Shown: positions 38,409 to 50,373 of the stretch, piece after piece
How positions within the stretch are numbered: position 1 is the stretch's first letter
How the letters are laid out: every line of letters begins with the position of its first letter
Source of the DNA: Larimichthys crocea
Taxonomy: Eukaryota; Chordata; Actinopteri; Sciaenidae
Direction of reading: 5' to 3'
Length of the DNA stretch: 64,000 nt
NCBI RefSeq assembly: GCF_000972845.2
Contig: NC_040017.1
Span: forward strand, 23,397,606-23,461,605
Notes under the pieces: generated by a model
Told to the model about the DNA's origin: nothing
Seen by the model: only the letters and a program-made list of their open reading frames with translations
The model's database searches: none
Program-made: the position numbers and the translations under genes

Positions 38409-39380
38409 TTATTTACGATCAATTTGAATTGCAATGCTTACTTTTCTATTTTTAAATCTCTGGATCAAAGCCTCTTTAATGCCTTTAGTTTTGAAGCAGT
38501 ATATCACTGGATTAACTACAGCAGGTATGAGGCTGTACATCATGATAATAACAATGCGGGCATCAGTGCCCAGACGAAATCCCAAATAATTACTAAGATA
38601 AACAAAACATCTTGGTACATAATAAAGACAAGTAATAAAAATCTGAGGAGCACAGGTGGACATGACTTTGTGGCGATTCTCAGTGTGAGACATTTTCAGA
38701 ACAGCTAAGATGATAGATAGGTAAGAAAAAATGATGAATCCTAATGGCACCAGAAGACTGACCATAGCATTTATAAGTGCAACAGTTTTCACATATTTAA
38801 CATTTTCCCCACATCCCAGCTGAGTTATTGATAGATGATCACAGTAGCACTGCGTGATGATATTTAAGTTGCAGTAGGGCAAAGTTGAAGCATGAAGCAC
38901 AATCCCCATCATACGTATGAATGTTGCAACCCAGCACAGGCAACAAGCAATAGATACTGTTTTGTTTGTAATCGCAATAGAATAACGAAAGGGAAACCAG
39001 ATGGCGACAAATCGATCCAGAGCCATAATCAGCAAAATTAAAGAATGAATAGCTCCCAAAGCATGGACAAAATACATCTGTGTAAAGCAGGCTCCAAATG
39101 AAGATATCATGTCATTCCACCAATATCTGGCAATGATTTTTGGAAGAGTCACAATGCAGAATGCGATGTCTGTCATTGCCAGGTGAAAAAAGATCAAGTA
39201 TGTTGGTTTGTGAAGAGACCTCTCACACATGATAACAGCTGAAATGAAACCATTTCCAACCACAATGGCTAAAAAAACAAGCAGGAGAAGAACAGACACC
39301 GCTCCATAATATTCAGGTGGAAGTCCAGGAAATCCAGTGATAATGAAATCTTTTATAGTTGTAATATTAGTGTATTTCAT
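38409..39380 (-). CDS. Olfactory receptor (fish type), intact, 323 aa
   Basis: A single-exon seven-helix receptor. I start at the ATG at 39380 (MKYTNIT) because it leaves a short glycosylated N-terminus usual for odorant receptors; the open frame extends a further 18 codons upstream. Visible hallmarks are the glycosylation site NIT, GN in helix 1, the signature MALDRFVAIWFPFRY at the end of helix 3, the cysteine-rich second extracellular loop (LPYCNLN and QCYCDH), [15 protein letters not shown] in helix 6 and NPVIYCFK in helix 7. Such receptors sit in cilia of olfactory neurons and signal through a Golf-type G protein; the ligand is unknown. The DRY arginine is preserved as DRF. It is one of two minus-strand receptors in tandem with the gene at 42489, and the two are clear relatives. 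Confidence 0.92.
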   Translation of the reverse strand: MKYTNITTIKDFIITGFPGLPPEYYGAVSVLLLLVFLAIVVGNGFISAVIMCERSLHKPTYLIFFHLAMTDIAFCIVTLPKIIARYWWNDMISSFGACFTQMYFVHALGAIHSLILLIMALDRFVAIWFPFRYSIAITNKTVSIACCLCWVATFIRMMGIVLHASTLPYCNLNIITQCYCDHLSITQLGCGENVKYVKTVALINAMVSLLVPLGFIIFSYLSIILAVLKMSHTENRHKVMSTCAPQIFITCLYYVPRCFVYLSNYLGFRLGTDARIVIIMMYSLIPAVVNPVIYCFKTKGIKEALIQRFKNRKVSIAIQIDRK

Positions 39381-39994
39381 AATGTACACAGAAACAGCCC
39401 TTAAACACAAATAGAAATGAAATAAAACAAACAAGTAAACAAGACAAATTGAAAACGTGATGTGACCACTGATGCTGTAATATCACAGAAAATGTGCAGT
39501 ACCTCAGAAGATATTCCACCTGCTCTCCCAGTGACCACTCTGCCCTGCATGTCACATATCGTACTACCTTTTAAGACTCTGACTTTGTGTTGCACTTTAT
39601 ATTGTAAAGGCTTCCTATGGAGTCTGGTCTAATGATGCTTGTGGAGATTAACTCTCAGAGGAGCCAGCACCCCTGTGCACTGAAGGTCTTAACTCTGCTG
39701 TGATTAACTGCAAAACTTTTTTCAAAGTGATAGTTTTGAAAAGTAAAATTTGATTAATCTAACAGAAGCAGGAAGGCATCTTTGCACGAGTAATTTGATA
39801 GGGATCCTACAGATGATGTTGAATAACCTTCAATTGTTGATACACACCGCAGCATTTAGTCGTGTTTGCTTGTGGCTTCTAGCTTTATGGCCCTGATTCC
39901 TTTGAGGGCGAAGCGGAGGCAGAGAAGGGAGAGAAGCTCACAGCTTAAGGAAAATAAAACTTAAGGAAAAAATGTTCTAACACTTTATTTGAAT

Positions 39995-40255
39995 GTGTGT
40001 CCATAAGACTGACATGACACCTGTCTTAAACATGAAGGAATCTTTATGAACGTCTATGATGGCAGTGTCATCTGCTTGATTAAGTCTAATCCTAACCTCC
40101 TCAACAATTATTTAATTGACAGAATGAAACTTAATTAGACTTAATGAGACTAACTGGCAACAGTCATAAACATTTATGAAGACACAAAGACTTCATGTTC
40201 ATGACAGGTGTCATATCATTATTATGATGGTGTTATGTCAGTCTTATGCACACCT
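39995..40255. mobile_element. Palindromic MITE-like element
   Basis: The left end reads CCATAAGACTGACATGACAC and the right end is its near reverse complement, ending GTCAGTCTTATGCACACC. Related inverted motifs (ATGACACCTGTC, TTCATGTTCATGACAG) continue inward. The size (about 260 bp) and lack of coding capacity fit a non-autonomous DNA transposon of a kind common in fish. Confidence 0.65.
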
Positions 40256-40856
40256 CTTCGTATGAATTTCAGTTCAGCCAAATAAGAAAACAAATCAGCT
40301 TAGAAGCGAAATTAGAAATTCTTTTAGACCGTAACTTTGACTCTGGTCTTCTTCCCTTAACATCCACTTATATATTGTAAAAGCTTCCTTCAGAGTCAGG
40401 TCTAATGATGTACAGTATGTTGAAAACATGTGTACTGAAGTCGGCTTAATTCTTAAGTTTCTCACAATTTCACGTGTCTTATGGAAACTAGTCACAACAA
40501 GTTATTCATTATGAGTCACATATACATGTCTTTTATGATTGTTGATATAGTGAATCAGAAAGCATTATACGTGTTTTGAGTGTATTGCAGTGTCATGAAG
40601 CATCATGAATGCAGTATAATTCACTATGAATGCCACCATAACGCACTGTAGATGTGGTTGTCACAGAAAAAGTTACTAGATGTCCTTATACCTGAACAAT
40701 AGAATGTATTGATTGTCAATGACTCCCAAAACGACTATATGACTCATGACTTTAAAACATATGACAGGTGGAAAGTACCAGCAGCAAACCAGACCTTAAG
40801 TACCTCGTTTAAAACTTAACACTTGTATGGATGTTCATAACACATGAACATGAACA

Positions 40857-41030
40857 TGAAGGGAGCTCCCGGCTGAGCACCACACTGTTGGACTTTTGGT
40901 TGGCCTCAAGGAAGTTCTGGCAAACTATCTGACAACTTAGGAAGGGAAAGCAAGGCTTGGCCCATGCTGTGTTCAGCTGGGGTGGAGAACTTCTGACCTG
41001 GACTGGGGATATTGTTGGGTGGTAAAAAAA
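40857..41030 (+). mobile_element. Fragment of an RTE/Rex-type LINE
   Basis: The stretch containing CAAGGCTTGGCCCATGCTGT and the following GGGGTGGAGAACTTCTGACC resembles a segment of a LINE reading frame that recurs in fish genomes. It is short and carries a stop. Clade assignment is from memory and uncertain. Confidence 0.4.
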
Positions 41031-42488
41031 ACAACACCTGACCCCAACCAACGCCTTGTCTGTGCTATTCAGGATTTTGACAATGGCAAAGTGTACAAAG
41101 TCTTCTTATACTGTTGTAGTTTATTAAGAAGAGTGGTTTCTATTCTCTTATTGGATTTGTTGGCCCTTTATGTCAGGTCAGGATGTCATGTAAAGTAGCT
41201 TATTAGGCTTAGGGATGCTATCTGATTACAGATGTGCTGCTTTGGGTGAAGATTAAAAGTGTAGTGGCTTGTGTACTTCCAAGTGGATGTAACCCGCAAA
41301 CGAATGAAAACCCTTGTGTAACGTCAAAAATAGACCAGACGTGTAATTTACACGTAGCCGAGCGTAGAGACGCGTCTGAAACGCACCACGACGGAGCTGG
41401 TTTGATACATTGACTAGAATTGCCGTGTATTACTCGCGATGACGTGGGGTAAGAGTACAAACAAGACTTTAGTTGTAATTTAATATAGTTATTAGTAAGA
41501 CACACAGTGTTTTATTTGTGAAACAATTGCAGTTTTTTTTTACAGTACCATATGATTATTATGAATTGCTTTAAAATGCAAACACATAAAAAGGTATACA
41601 TGTTAACCTCTTTTTAAGAATCATTCATTATATATCACTTCTTGCAAAAAAAAAAAATCTCTCTATTCCAAGCCCAAACAAACTGTACATATTTACAACA
41701 TGGGTATTACACGAAGTTAAGTTAATGTTAAAGATTTGCTTCTACATGTGCTGAACACCTCTAGAAATCAGCACAAGTAAATAGCACAGTGCTGTTCACA
41801 GACATCAACCTCCATCAGCAATCATGTGTCAAGACAGCTTACATTAAAAAAAAAGAGATTTTACAGTTGCCTTTAAGCTTCTAGACTAAAATGTGCGGAC
41901 AACAGATCGTTGGCAGTATTAACTGAACAGTCCTTATAAATTTTACTCCTCATTCATAATTAGTTTTTATTGGTTTTACTGTATTACACTGCTTTTATTG
42001 TTTCATCTTCACTAAATATTATATGACTGGGAACATAATATCACAATCATGTATTAGGAGCTTATAAAATAAAGATAAAAAACGTTCAAAGTTCAAACAT
42101 GATTTAGAATTCCCTGGATATTAATTACTAAAAAAGTAATGCATTTTATTTTTTTGTGATTAGATAATTTGATAGATCTCATAATTAGATTTTAAGAAAG
42201 TGTACAAAATGAATAAAAGATCGTGTTTTTCAGTACATCAGATAGAAGGTGACATTAGATACAGTTTATCATGACTGTTTCTTGTGCACTGAAAGGTGAA
42301 GCAAAGAAAAAGAGAGCCAAGCAATACATCTGGAAAAGAAATGGGCAGGCAATTAAACAATTATACAACAATTAAAGCTGGAGGTTAAATCTAAAACCCA
42401 AGTTGTAAAGGTGAAGTTTGTCCTAAATGTTACAGACTTATCAATCCTGCTGTATATCGTGGATTCTACCTCACTTGTCAACTTTACA

Positions 42489-43454
42489 TCAATATGAAAG
42501 TTTTATCTCTATTCCAATTTTAGTTTTCTTCAGCCTCTTTATCAAAGTCTGCTTAATATCTTGTGTCTTGAAGCAATATATGATTGGATTCACAGCAGGA
42601 GGAAAAAGACTGTACAGCAATATCAATAATATGCGAACATCTAAACTGAAAGAATATCCAACAGTATTAGCGACATAAACAAAACACCTGGGAAGGTAAA
42701 AAAGGCACGTGATAAATATTTGTGGGGTACAAGTTGATAAGGTTTTTTTGCGCCCTGCAGCATTGGACATTTTCATGATAACCACCATAATGGAAATGTA
42801 GGAAAACAAGATGAATGCAAGAGGAACCAGAAGACAAAACATGGCTATACACAGAGTAGTTACTGCAACTATTCTAACATCCTTGCCACATGCCTGACTT
42901 GTTATAGAAATGTGGTCGCAGTAGCACTGAGTAATCATATTTGATTTACAGAAAGGTAAAGTGAGGGCATGGAGTACAATAGCTACCATCAAAGGCAGAG
43001 GTATGAACCAGGCAAACCCACAGAGCACAGATATGATGTTGTTTGTGATTAGCACAGGATAACGCAGCGGAATACATATTGCTATAAATCGATCCAGAGC
43101 CATTACCAACAAGATGAAAGACGTCACTGAGCCTAAATAATGAACAAAGAACATCTGTGTAAAGCACCCATAAAATGAAACAATGCTATCATCAAACCAA
43201 TATTTTGATATGATCTTAGGGAGAGTCACAGTGCCAAATGTTAGGTCATTCAGTGCCAGGTGACAAAACACAAGATATGTCGGTTTTTGCAGGGACTTCT
43301 CATAGACAACAAATGCTAAAATGAAAATATTTCCTACTGCAATAGATAGGTAGATGAAAAAAAGCAGAGCTGACACAGGTCCATAATACTGCGGGGAAAG
43401 TCCTGGGAATCCAAGGATGGAGAAGCTTTTCATCCTTGTAATATTGGTGATCAT
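42489..43454 (-). CDS. Olfactory receptor (fish type), intact, 321 aa
   Basis: A single-exon receptor starting [11 protein letters not shown] with a glycosylation site at NIT. It carries [11 protein letters not shown] before helix 1, GN in helix 1, [16 protein letters not shown] after helix 3, the extracellular loop cysteines (LPFCKSN, QCYCDH), [18 protein letters not shown] in helix 6 and NPIIYCFK in helix 7. All seven hydrophobic segments are present and there is no frameshift. It is close in sequence to the receptor at 38409 and to the broken copy at 52045-53492. As a group, receptors of this kind detect odorants in the olfactory epithelium; the ligand cannot be read from the sequence. No upstream noncoding exon could be identified. 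Confidence 0.93.
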   Translation of the reverse strand: MITNITRMKSFSILGFPGLSPQYYGPVSALLFFIYLSIAVGNIFILAFVVYEKSLQKPTYLVFCHLALNDLTFGTVTLPKIISKYWFDDSIVSFYGCFTQMFFVHYLGSVTSFILLVMALDRFIAICIPLRYPVLITNNIISVLCGFAWFIPLPLMVAIVLHALTLPFCKSNMITQCYCDHISITSQACGKDVRIVAVTTLCIAMFCLLVPLAFILFSYISIMVVIMKMSNAAGRKKTLSTCTPQIFITCLFYLPRCFVYVANTVGYSFSLDVRILLILLYSLFPPAVNPIIYCFKTQDIKQTLIKRLKKTKIGIEIKLSY

Positions 43455-43901
43455 TATTTGAGTTTACAATGAGAATCTACCAGAACCAAGACATGAAATA
43501 AAGACCTAGTATGATCAGACCTTTAAAACATAAACAGCAGGACATACCACTCCAGATAATCTTATCCAAAACTGAATTATTCAAAATATTTCCCCACAGT
43601 ATATCTGAAAGTCTTATGACTCTGATGCTCTTCCATACTCCATCTGAATACAGCTCTTACTTTCCAGGTTAGAGTTTAGTGTCCAAAGACCAATTACAAT
43701 GCATTGATCAGCCTTTTATCAAGTTCAACATGTCCTCAAAGGATTATAATGTAAATCAATGAGTCATGTGTTGTTTTTATGTTTCCAAGGACAAGTTCAA
43801 CTTGAAGAACAGCTTTTTTTGAAAGTTTAGGTGTAACGTAATATTGAATTAGATTCATTAAAGAGATTTAACACACGCAAAGACTATTTTCCATTCTTTG
43901 C

Positions 43902-43990
43902 TTTAGTTTAAGGCTGTACATCATTTAAAAGAAAATATTCATGTTTTTAGTTTAAGGCTGTACATCATTTAAAAGAAAATATTCATGTTT
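43902..43990. repeat. Two-copy tandem duplication, 44-bp unit
   Basis: Two adjacent copies of a 44-bp unit beginning TTAGTTTAAGGCTGTACATC look identical by eye, upstream of the receptor at 42489. Confidence 0.85.
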
Positions 43991-44014
43991 TCATGATAGT
44001 TTGTTTTCCAACCT

Positions 44015-45790
44015 GGGCAAGAAAATGCATTTACCCAAACGTCATCGTCTCATAAAAATTATGTTCATGTACAGTTTTTAAATTAATTTTATTTACGTAA
44101 GTGTCCCCATATGGTCTTATAAGACAGCAACTGCTGACCACATGACAAACCACAACATACAGATGCACAAATTCATAACGAGGACTTTCATATTATTCAG
44201 TTTGATTCAGTTTCATCACAGAAAGGTCCTTTTATGTTGGACGTCTCTCTCCGTCGTCCACCCGCTGGATTACTTCTGCAGACTGGGTTGACGACTTCCA
44301 AATCCCATGGACAGGTTTCCTGAAGGCTTGATGCAGTGTTTAAAAAACAAAATAGTTCTTCAGGCTGTCACAAAGCTGGAAATTCTGAGAGGCAGACAGT
44401 ATTTTACCGTAAAATATATAGATTTTTATTTTTTTTACAGCGTACTGAAGTGTGACAGAAGCTGATAATTGACGAGGTAATTGACTGATTGAGTTTCTCT
44501 GAAACTGAAAAAAGCGTGATCCCATAAATTACACAAGGTACAACTTCAACTTTTAACATAATATCAATTTCTTAATTGTTATTAATTGTTCATGGTTGCA
44601 ACAATGTAAACTTCGGCACATCTTGTTACTTTCCACTGTGCCTCTGTTATTTGGTTTGATTAAACATTCCTTTTTCTGTGGTGCAGTTGCATCTTACTCA
44701 CTGGGTAATAGTAGCTAAAGGTAAAGTTTGTGTTCATGGCATGAAAAAGGGCATAATCTATTACAAATTATTTGGCAAAAGCTTGTTAACAGAATGGAAA
44801 CAAGCAAGGCTTCCTTTTACAGTGCATTTTCATCTTACTAACTGGGTAATTTGACATGTTTTACTTAATTATTATTATTATTAATTTATCAATGAGAACA
44901 AAAACTATGTGAAACTGAACAGTCTTGGTTTAATTACATAGTAAGAAACTGGAAATAATGTGGAAAGAAGCCACGCTTTTTTTTTACGACACACTTTCAT
45001 CTTATTTACTTGCTAAGTAGACACATTTACCTGGTAACACTACAGAAAGTTTAATTAACAAGAGGACCCTGATGGAATATTTGGTATTACCAGCCAAAAC
45101 AGCCCAATAACCTAGTAACTAGATGGACAAGTGAGATATTGGATTATACTACCAGGTAAATGGTTTGTAATTTCTCTCTTTTTACATAGTAGTTGTGTTA
45201 TTATTTTACTGTAGTTACCTTCATAATGCCAGTATTTACTCTGTATTTACCATCATTTTGTTAGTTATCTTGTAATTTCTTTCTTTTTAAGTTCTAAATT
45301 CCACAGTAAATAAACAGTAATTATTTCTAAAAGAAAGGGTTACCAAAATGAATAATAAATGTATATATTTTAAAATATAGCCTACAGTAAAAGTCTTTGT
45401 GCATTTACATGTTTTGGATCATGGACCATGTCAGTCTTCCTATATTTACTTTTTACTTAAACACTGCATGGAAACTTTGTCCATGGGATTTGGAAGTCGT
45501 CAACCCAGTCTGCAGAAGTAATCCAGCGGGTGGACGACTGGAAGAGACGTCCAACATAAAAGGACTTTGAAACTGAATCAAACTGAATAATATGAAAGTA
45601 CTCGTTATGAATTTGTGCATCTGTATGTTGTAGTTTGTCATGTGGTCAGCAGTTGTTGCTGTCTAGTGTCTTATAAGACCATATGGGCTGACCATATGAG
45701 GACACTTACATAAATAAAATTAATTTAAAAACTGTAAATGAACATAATTTTTATGAGATGATGGTGTTTAGGAAAATGCATTTTCACGCC
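44015..45790. repeat. Long-arm palindromic element (arms about 320-340 bp)
   Basis: The segment 44015-44344 is a near reverse complement of 45453-45790. Shared blocks include CCACCCGCTGGATTACTTCT on the left and its complement on the right, with small indels. The 1.1-kb centre has no coding sequence and contains loosely repeated motifs such as CATCTTACTAACTGGGTAA. It could be a foldback-type transposon or an older inverted duplication. Its right edge directly adjoins the left arm of the large inverted duplication. Confidence 0.75.
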
Positions 45791-46446
45791 CCTCTCTCTA
45801 TTGCCTCTCGAGCATTTCATATATTTGAGAAGCTGAACATGTATACCATAGACACAAAATTCATACAGTATGTACATTAATATATGTAAAAGATGCTCAG
45901 AAAGATCTCGACACAGAGTTGCAATGATGTGTTGATTGATTTATTTGTCAAATTGCTGGTTAAAGAACCAATAAACATAGCTGTCCTAAATACAGACACT
46001 TACAGCAGATACAGGGATGATTTATATGGAGATCTGTATGCTGACATGCTCACAATGACAGTGTTTATGTATATCATTGAAAGGACTTTTATATTTGCAC
46101 ATATTTAGTCATGAAAACAAATTTTTAGGTATTCCTTGGGGTCATATTTTCATATTTATTCCATATTGTATACATAATATATACCATTATACATTTATAC
46201 ATATCTTATTTATAGTTTCCTGATGGATATGATATCTTCACCCTAAGAACTTGCTAAAGTAGTTAGCCACAAATTAACTGGTAAACTGGCTCAGTAGCCA
46301 GACTAGACCAGGTCTGAGCACAGCCTCTGAGACCAACAGAGAATAACAATACTGTATCGATTTACAGATTTTCCAGGTAGAAAGATTTCTGCTTTATGTA
46401 GCGAACCAGAGAAGCGTAATACTTTTCAAGAAAGTAAATTCCCATT

Positions 46447-47373
46447 TTACGACAATTTACTGATCTGAACTTTTCTGAATGTCGTAAAGATCTTACATCT
46501 AATTTCTTTGGTCCTGAAGCAGTACACAAAGGGATTCACAAGAGAAGGGCCGAGGATGGCCCCGATCTGTAAGCCATGACGTTGCTCTAGAGTTAATGCC
46601 ACACCCATCCTGGTCAGGATAATGAGGATAAACATTGGACAAAAATAACAGGTTACCACAATAAAATGACTCAAACAGGTGCTGCCCATTTTTCTTTTGT
46701 CCTGTGAGGATAATTTTATAACAACTATAATCCAAAAGTATGACACACAAATCAAAGTAAAAGTGGAAAATATCAGAAAAAATGATATGAGGGAATCATA
46801 ATTGAAATAGTAATTAGGGTTACACAGAGATCTTATTAAGGCAGAATAGTCACAGAAAATTTTTTCAGCCTTGAGGTGCAGAGAGGAAGAGGAATCACAG
46901 TTGCAGGCATTACGAGACAAAAGCACACGCAACAATCCACAGGATGCCCGTAAGTACAAGAGGGCGTGCGTTTGTTAAATAACTGTGGTACTGGAAAGGA
47001 TAGCTGACAGCAACTAATCGATCAAATGCCATAACCGCTAAAGCAAACACTCCATCAGCCCTCCCCAATGGAAACAACATTTGAATTAAGCACGCACATA
47101 GGAATAGTGTTTACCCCAAGTAAGAACCCAATGAATGTTGACTGGCACTGGACATGTACAGTATATCAACAACAGCAAGGTTGCAGATCAGAAGATACAT
47201 CGGTTTGTGTAAATTCTTATCAGAAATAATAAAGAGGATGTTCACTATATTGGCTAGAAACGCCACAACATAGTTATCAATTTACCACACCGATGATCCA
47301 CCAGCCTTTTAGTTGTGTCAAAACCACCTATGATGAACACTGCTACTTTGATTGAAGCGTTTATAGAAGACAT
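46447..47373 (-). pseudogene. Olfactory receptor pseudogene, decayed twin of the gene at 55787
   Basis: The start region (ATG at 47373, followed by codons for SSINASIKVAVF) and the last 170 codons align with the intact receptor at 55787-56728 on the opposite strand. Between them, several one- or two-base deletions break the frame, for example in helix 1 near 47280, in helix 2-3 around 47060-47150 and in the extracellular loop near 46840-46920. The final helices, including NPFVYCFRTKEIR, remain readable. No functional product is expected. The damage lies throughout the gene, so loss is not very recent. Confidence 0.9.
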
Positions 47374-48068
47374 ATTCAACAAAATGTCAAGACTAAAAAA
47401 GGTGGATGAAAATGCAACGTATTATAAATATCCTTATATTATCTTTTTTTTTTATATTATATTAAAGATTATTATATACTTACCCTATATTATATCCTTA
47501 TATTATCTTAATATCCTATATCATAAATTATCCTTCAACATATTATAAATCTTAACCAACCAGTTGTTGTCAGATTATATCAAAATAAATCAGCTCTGTC
47601 GACTACAACTAACAAGTGTTAGTGTTAGGTATTAGACACCTTTTAGCATTTATGGTTTTAAGGTTCATGAGAAGTCATTTTCTATTTGACAGACCCATCG
47701 TCCAATCATACTGGAGCTTTGGAGCTGTATCTGTGATGGTCATGTTCAACTGGAGTGATTACAGAATAGTATGACCTGTGTTACTAGTGATGTTAAATCC
47801 CAAGATACAATGTGGTCCTGTAACTATAGTCAACCTTAGAGGTGTTTGTATTTTGTTGGTGACAAAAACTGCAATTCCTTGAACGGCCACCTGAGGGTGG
47901 CTGGCTACAGAATAAGTCCCTGTATTAAAATGTCCAATTTCACAGCAGAAATAAACATGTTTACAGCCTGGTACAAAAAACTGTTTTCTCTATAGTTAAT
48001 TTCCCCGTTCATGACAATTGTACTGAGGGTGAATTTTATATGATTGACAGGTAGGTCCCATCACAGGT

Positions 48069-48732
48069 GTACGGTGTTCATTTTAGGACATCCTCAGATC
48101 TCAGACTCAGGTGTCAGACTCAAACGAAAAGGCATCAGAGTCGCCTAAAAGTCACTCAGTCTCAGAAAAACCTTTGTCAACCTCACACAAAACGGCCTCA
48201 TCCAAAACGGCCTCATTCTCACATGAACCAAGAAACGAAACCGAAACCACACGTCTTGTCAGTCAACTTAACACACAAAATCATAGCTGGTTCCTAGTCT
48301 TCTAGCACATTCACATGGATTGCTAAGAATAGCTACAATATTGTTGCTGTTTGGACTAAATAAACAGACCAAAATAAATACTAAATCATTTATTTAATAA
48401 CTTTGAATGAAAAATCATTTGTCTTTTCTTATAAACCCTTTATGGGCGTTCCGATTTTAAAAAACAACAAAAAAAACAGTTCTCATAGACCTACAGTATA
48501 GCCAGCGTTGGCCGGAGGAGGGAGGAGGCTGTTGAATAGCTTAATAAATTAGCAAAAGTAGCCAACAGCTTTTACAGTGACACGGTGGTGATGTTTATGT
48601 TGATGCAGTTTTGTGTGAGGTTGACAAAGGTTTTTCTGAGACTGAGTGACTTTTAGGCGACTCTGATGCCTTTTCGTTTGAGTCTGACACCTGAGTCTGA
48701 GATCTGAGGATGTCCTAAAATGAACACCGTAC
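48069..48732. mobile_element. Hairpin element with identical-looking 125-bp inverted ends
   Basis: Bases 48069-48193 appear to be the exact reverse complement of 48608-48732, enclosing 414 bp. The ends begin GTACGGTGTTCATTTTAGG. The opposite arm of the large duplication lacks the element. There, the flanks CCCATCACAGGT and TTCATCCTTTA are joined by about 20 bp that are missing here, so the element replaced rather than duplicated its target. No transposase is encoded. Short open frames through the ends are Ser/Thr-rich and probably meaningless. Confidence 0.85.
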
Positions 48733-50373
48733 TTCATCCTTTAACTTTCTGATTATTCTTCTTGTTCTTGTGCAAACTACACAAAGAAAGTCTGGAGAAC
48801 TTCATGTTGTATTCAGCAAAACTTACATTCAAAAAGTTGTTTCTAGGAGGCAGAGCGAGCAACGTGTTTGTTTCAGGCTGATGATACTCAGGAGCAACAA
48901 CACAAATGAGTTCCTGCAGGAAGCTAATTAGTGTTCTGGTCTCAAGTCTCAAGTGTGTGATTACAGTGTGTACGTGAGTGTAGGCCTCTGTGTGTGAGTC
49001 AATTCTCATCACAAAAGTTTTTCTTGTAAGAGTTTTTCTTACATATTACAAACATGTATATCATCTGTTGAACCAATTCTTGTCTCCAACTGTTTTCAGG
49101 AACATCATCTCTTTAATAAGTTATATATTAGATTTGTGAAACACAAAATTTATATGGTGTAAAATGCCAAAAATGTTTATAATATATTATTTATGGCCTG
49201 CTAGGATTGTCAGATACTGTATGGCTGGAATATTTTCATTACTCATAATAAGTCATGTTTAGAATTAACATGTTTAATGTATTCCATGAAATTTATTCTT
49301 TGTTGTCTCACTTCAGATTTGTTCACCTCTGATTGGCTTTGATTTGGTTACATTGTCATTTAAAAAAGAAAAAAGAGGGAGAATTGTAACAATGAAAACT
49401 AAATTGTTACAAAACATTTGTATGTAACTTTTACTGTTCTTTAAACATTTTTAAAATGTTAATATTGGCCCCTGGGCATCTTCATTACCGTGTGTCAGTG
49501 TATGAATGAAAAAGTAATGAAAAAGTCCCAAAGGCCAAATGAAACTTCGTTTTGCTTCAAATCTAGGTTTAAAATGTAGATGTACCTTTATTTATTGAAC
49601 ATCTTCACAAAGTGAAGTGAAGTGAATTATTTTAACTGTTAAATTACCCACATTAAAGCTGCAAATATGACAAATAATTGTAGTTATGGCAGGCGTTGTT
49701 GAACAACCTAATAAAAGCCAAAAACCTCCTTGTAACTTGTGCGTATACTGTAAAGCCATCCACTCGGCTGAAACACATGCTCAGAGACCACCATTAAACA
49801 CCAGGGATATGAACACTCCTGCCCCAATATCAATTCAACTACACATTGGGGTTTTGTGTGCTCATGTGGGATTTATAATTCATCAGCATTATTAAATTAA
49901 TCGCCGTCATGAGGTGAATGTTCCTTGTGCTGCGTAGGATATACAGTATTTCCCCACTGAACAATTGAATGTTAATTACTGTGTAAAAAAATAGACAAAA
50001 AATTCTGCTAAAGGATGATACACCATCACTGACTCCAGTGGGTTCACTGTTTGTTTTGTAGTATGGAAACTTGATTAATGAACTGACTGATTGGTATAAC
50101 TCCGGAGAGAATAAAAGGATAAATACCACATAGCACCATTACGAGGCTTTAAGAAGTGCTTTAAAGAGGTGAAGCAGCAGGTGAATCTGAGCTCGCTGTC
50201 CTGCTGCTTGAGGAAGGTAGATGTAAATGTTTGAGTCCTTGGAAAACTCAGACTTTGACACAGCAATAATTGTTGACTGTTATTGGTTAAACGTTCAGAT
50301 GATGTTTAAGTGTTTTATCTAACGTGTTGTATCACTTTCCTTTTTCAATGTATCAGGATATTTGTTGTCCGTC

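Larger units (their letters stand above)
39381..42488. other. Spacer between two minus-strand olfactory receptors
   Basis: A 3.1-kb spacer without a gene. It contains a palindromic MITE-like element (39995-40255) and a LINE-like fragment (40857-41030). The remainder is AT-rich without recognisable content. Confidence 0.55.
45791..50141. repeat. Left arm of the large inverted duplication
   Basis: This arm is homologous in reverse orientation to 53492-57405. Matching landmarks are the tract around 49686 with 53947, 47401 with 55761, and 45840 with 57360. The inner edge is sharp: homology stops after ATAGCACCA at 50141. It carries a decayed receptor copy (46447-47373) and a hairpin insertion (48069-48732) absent from the other arm. 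Confidence 0.9.

Noticed and set aside
48067..48305. Ser/Thr-rich short proteins encoded in the hairpin element
   Set aside because: The same frame appears at both inverted ends because the ends are reverse complements. There is no start context or family match.
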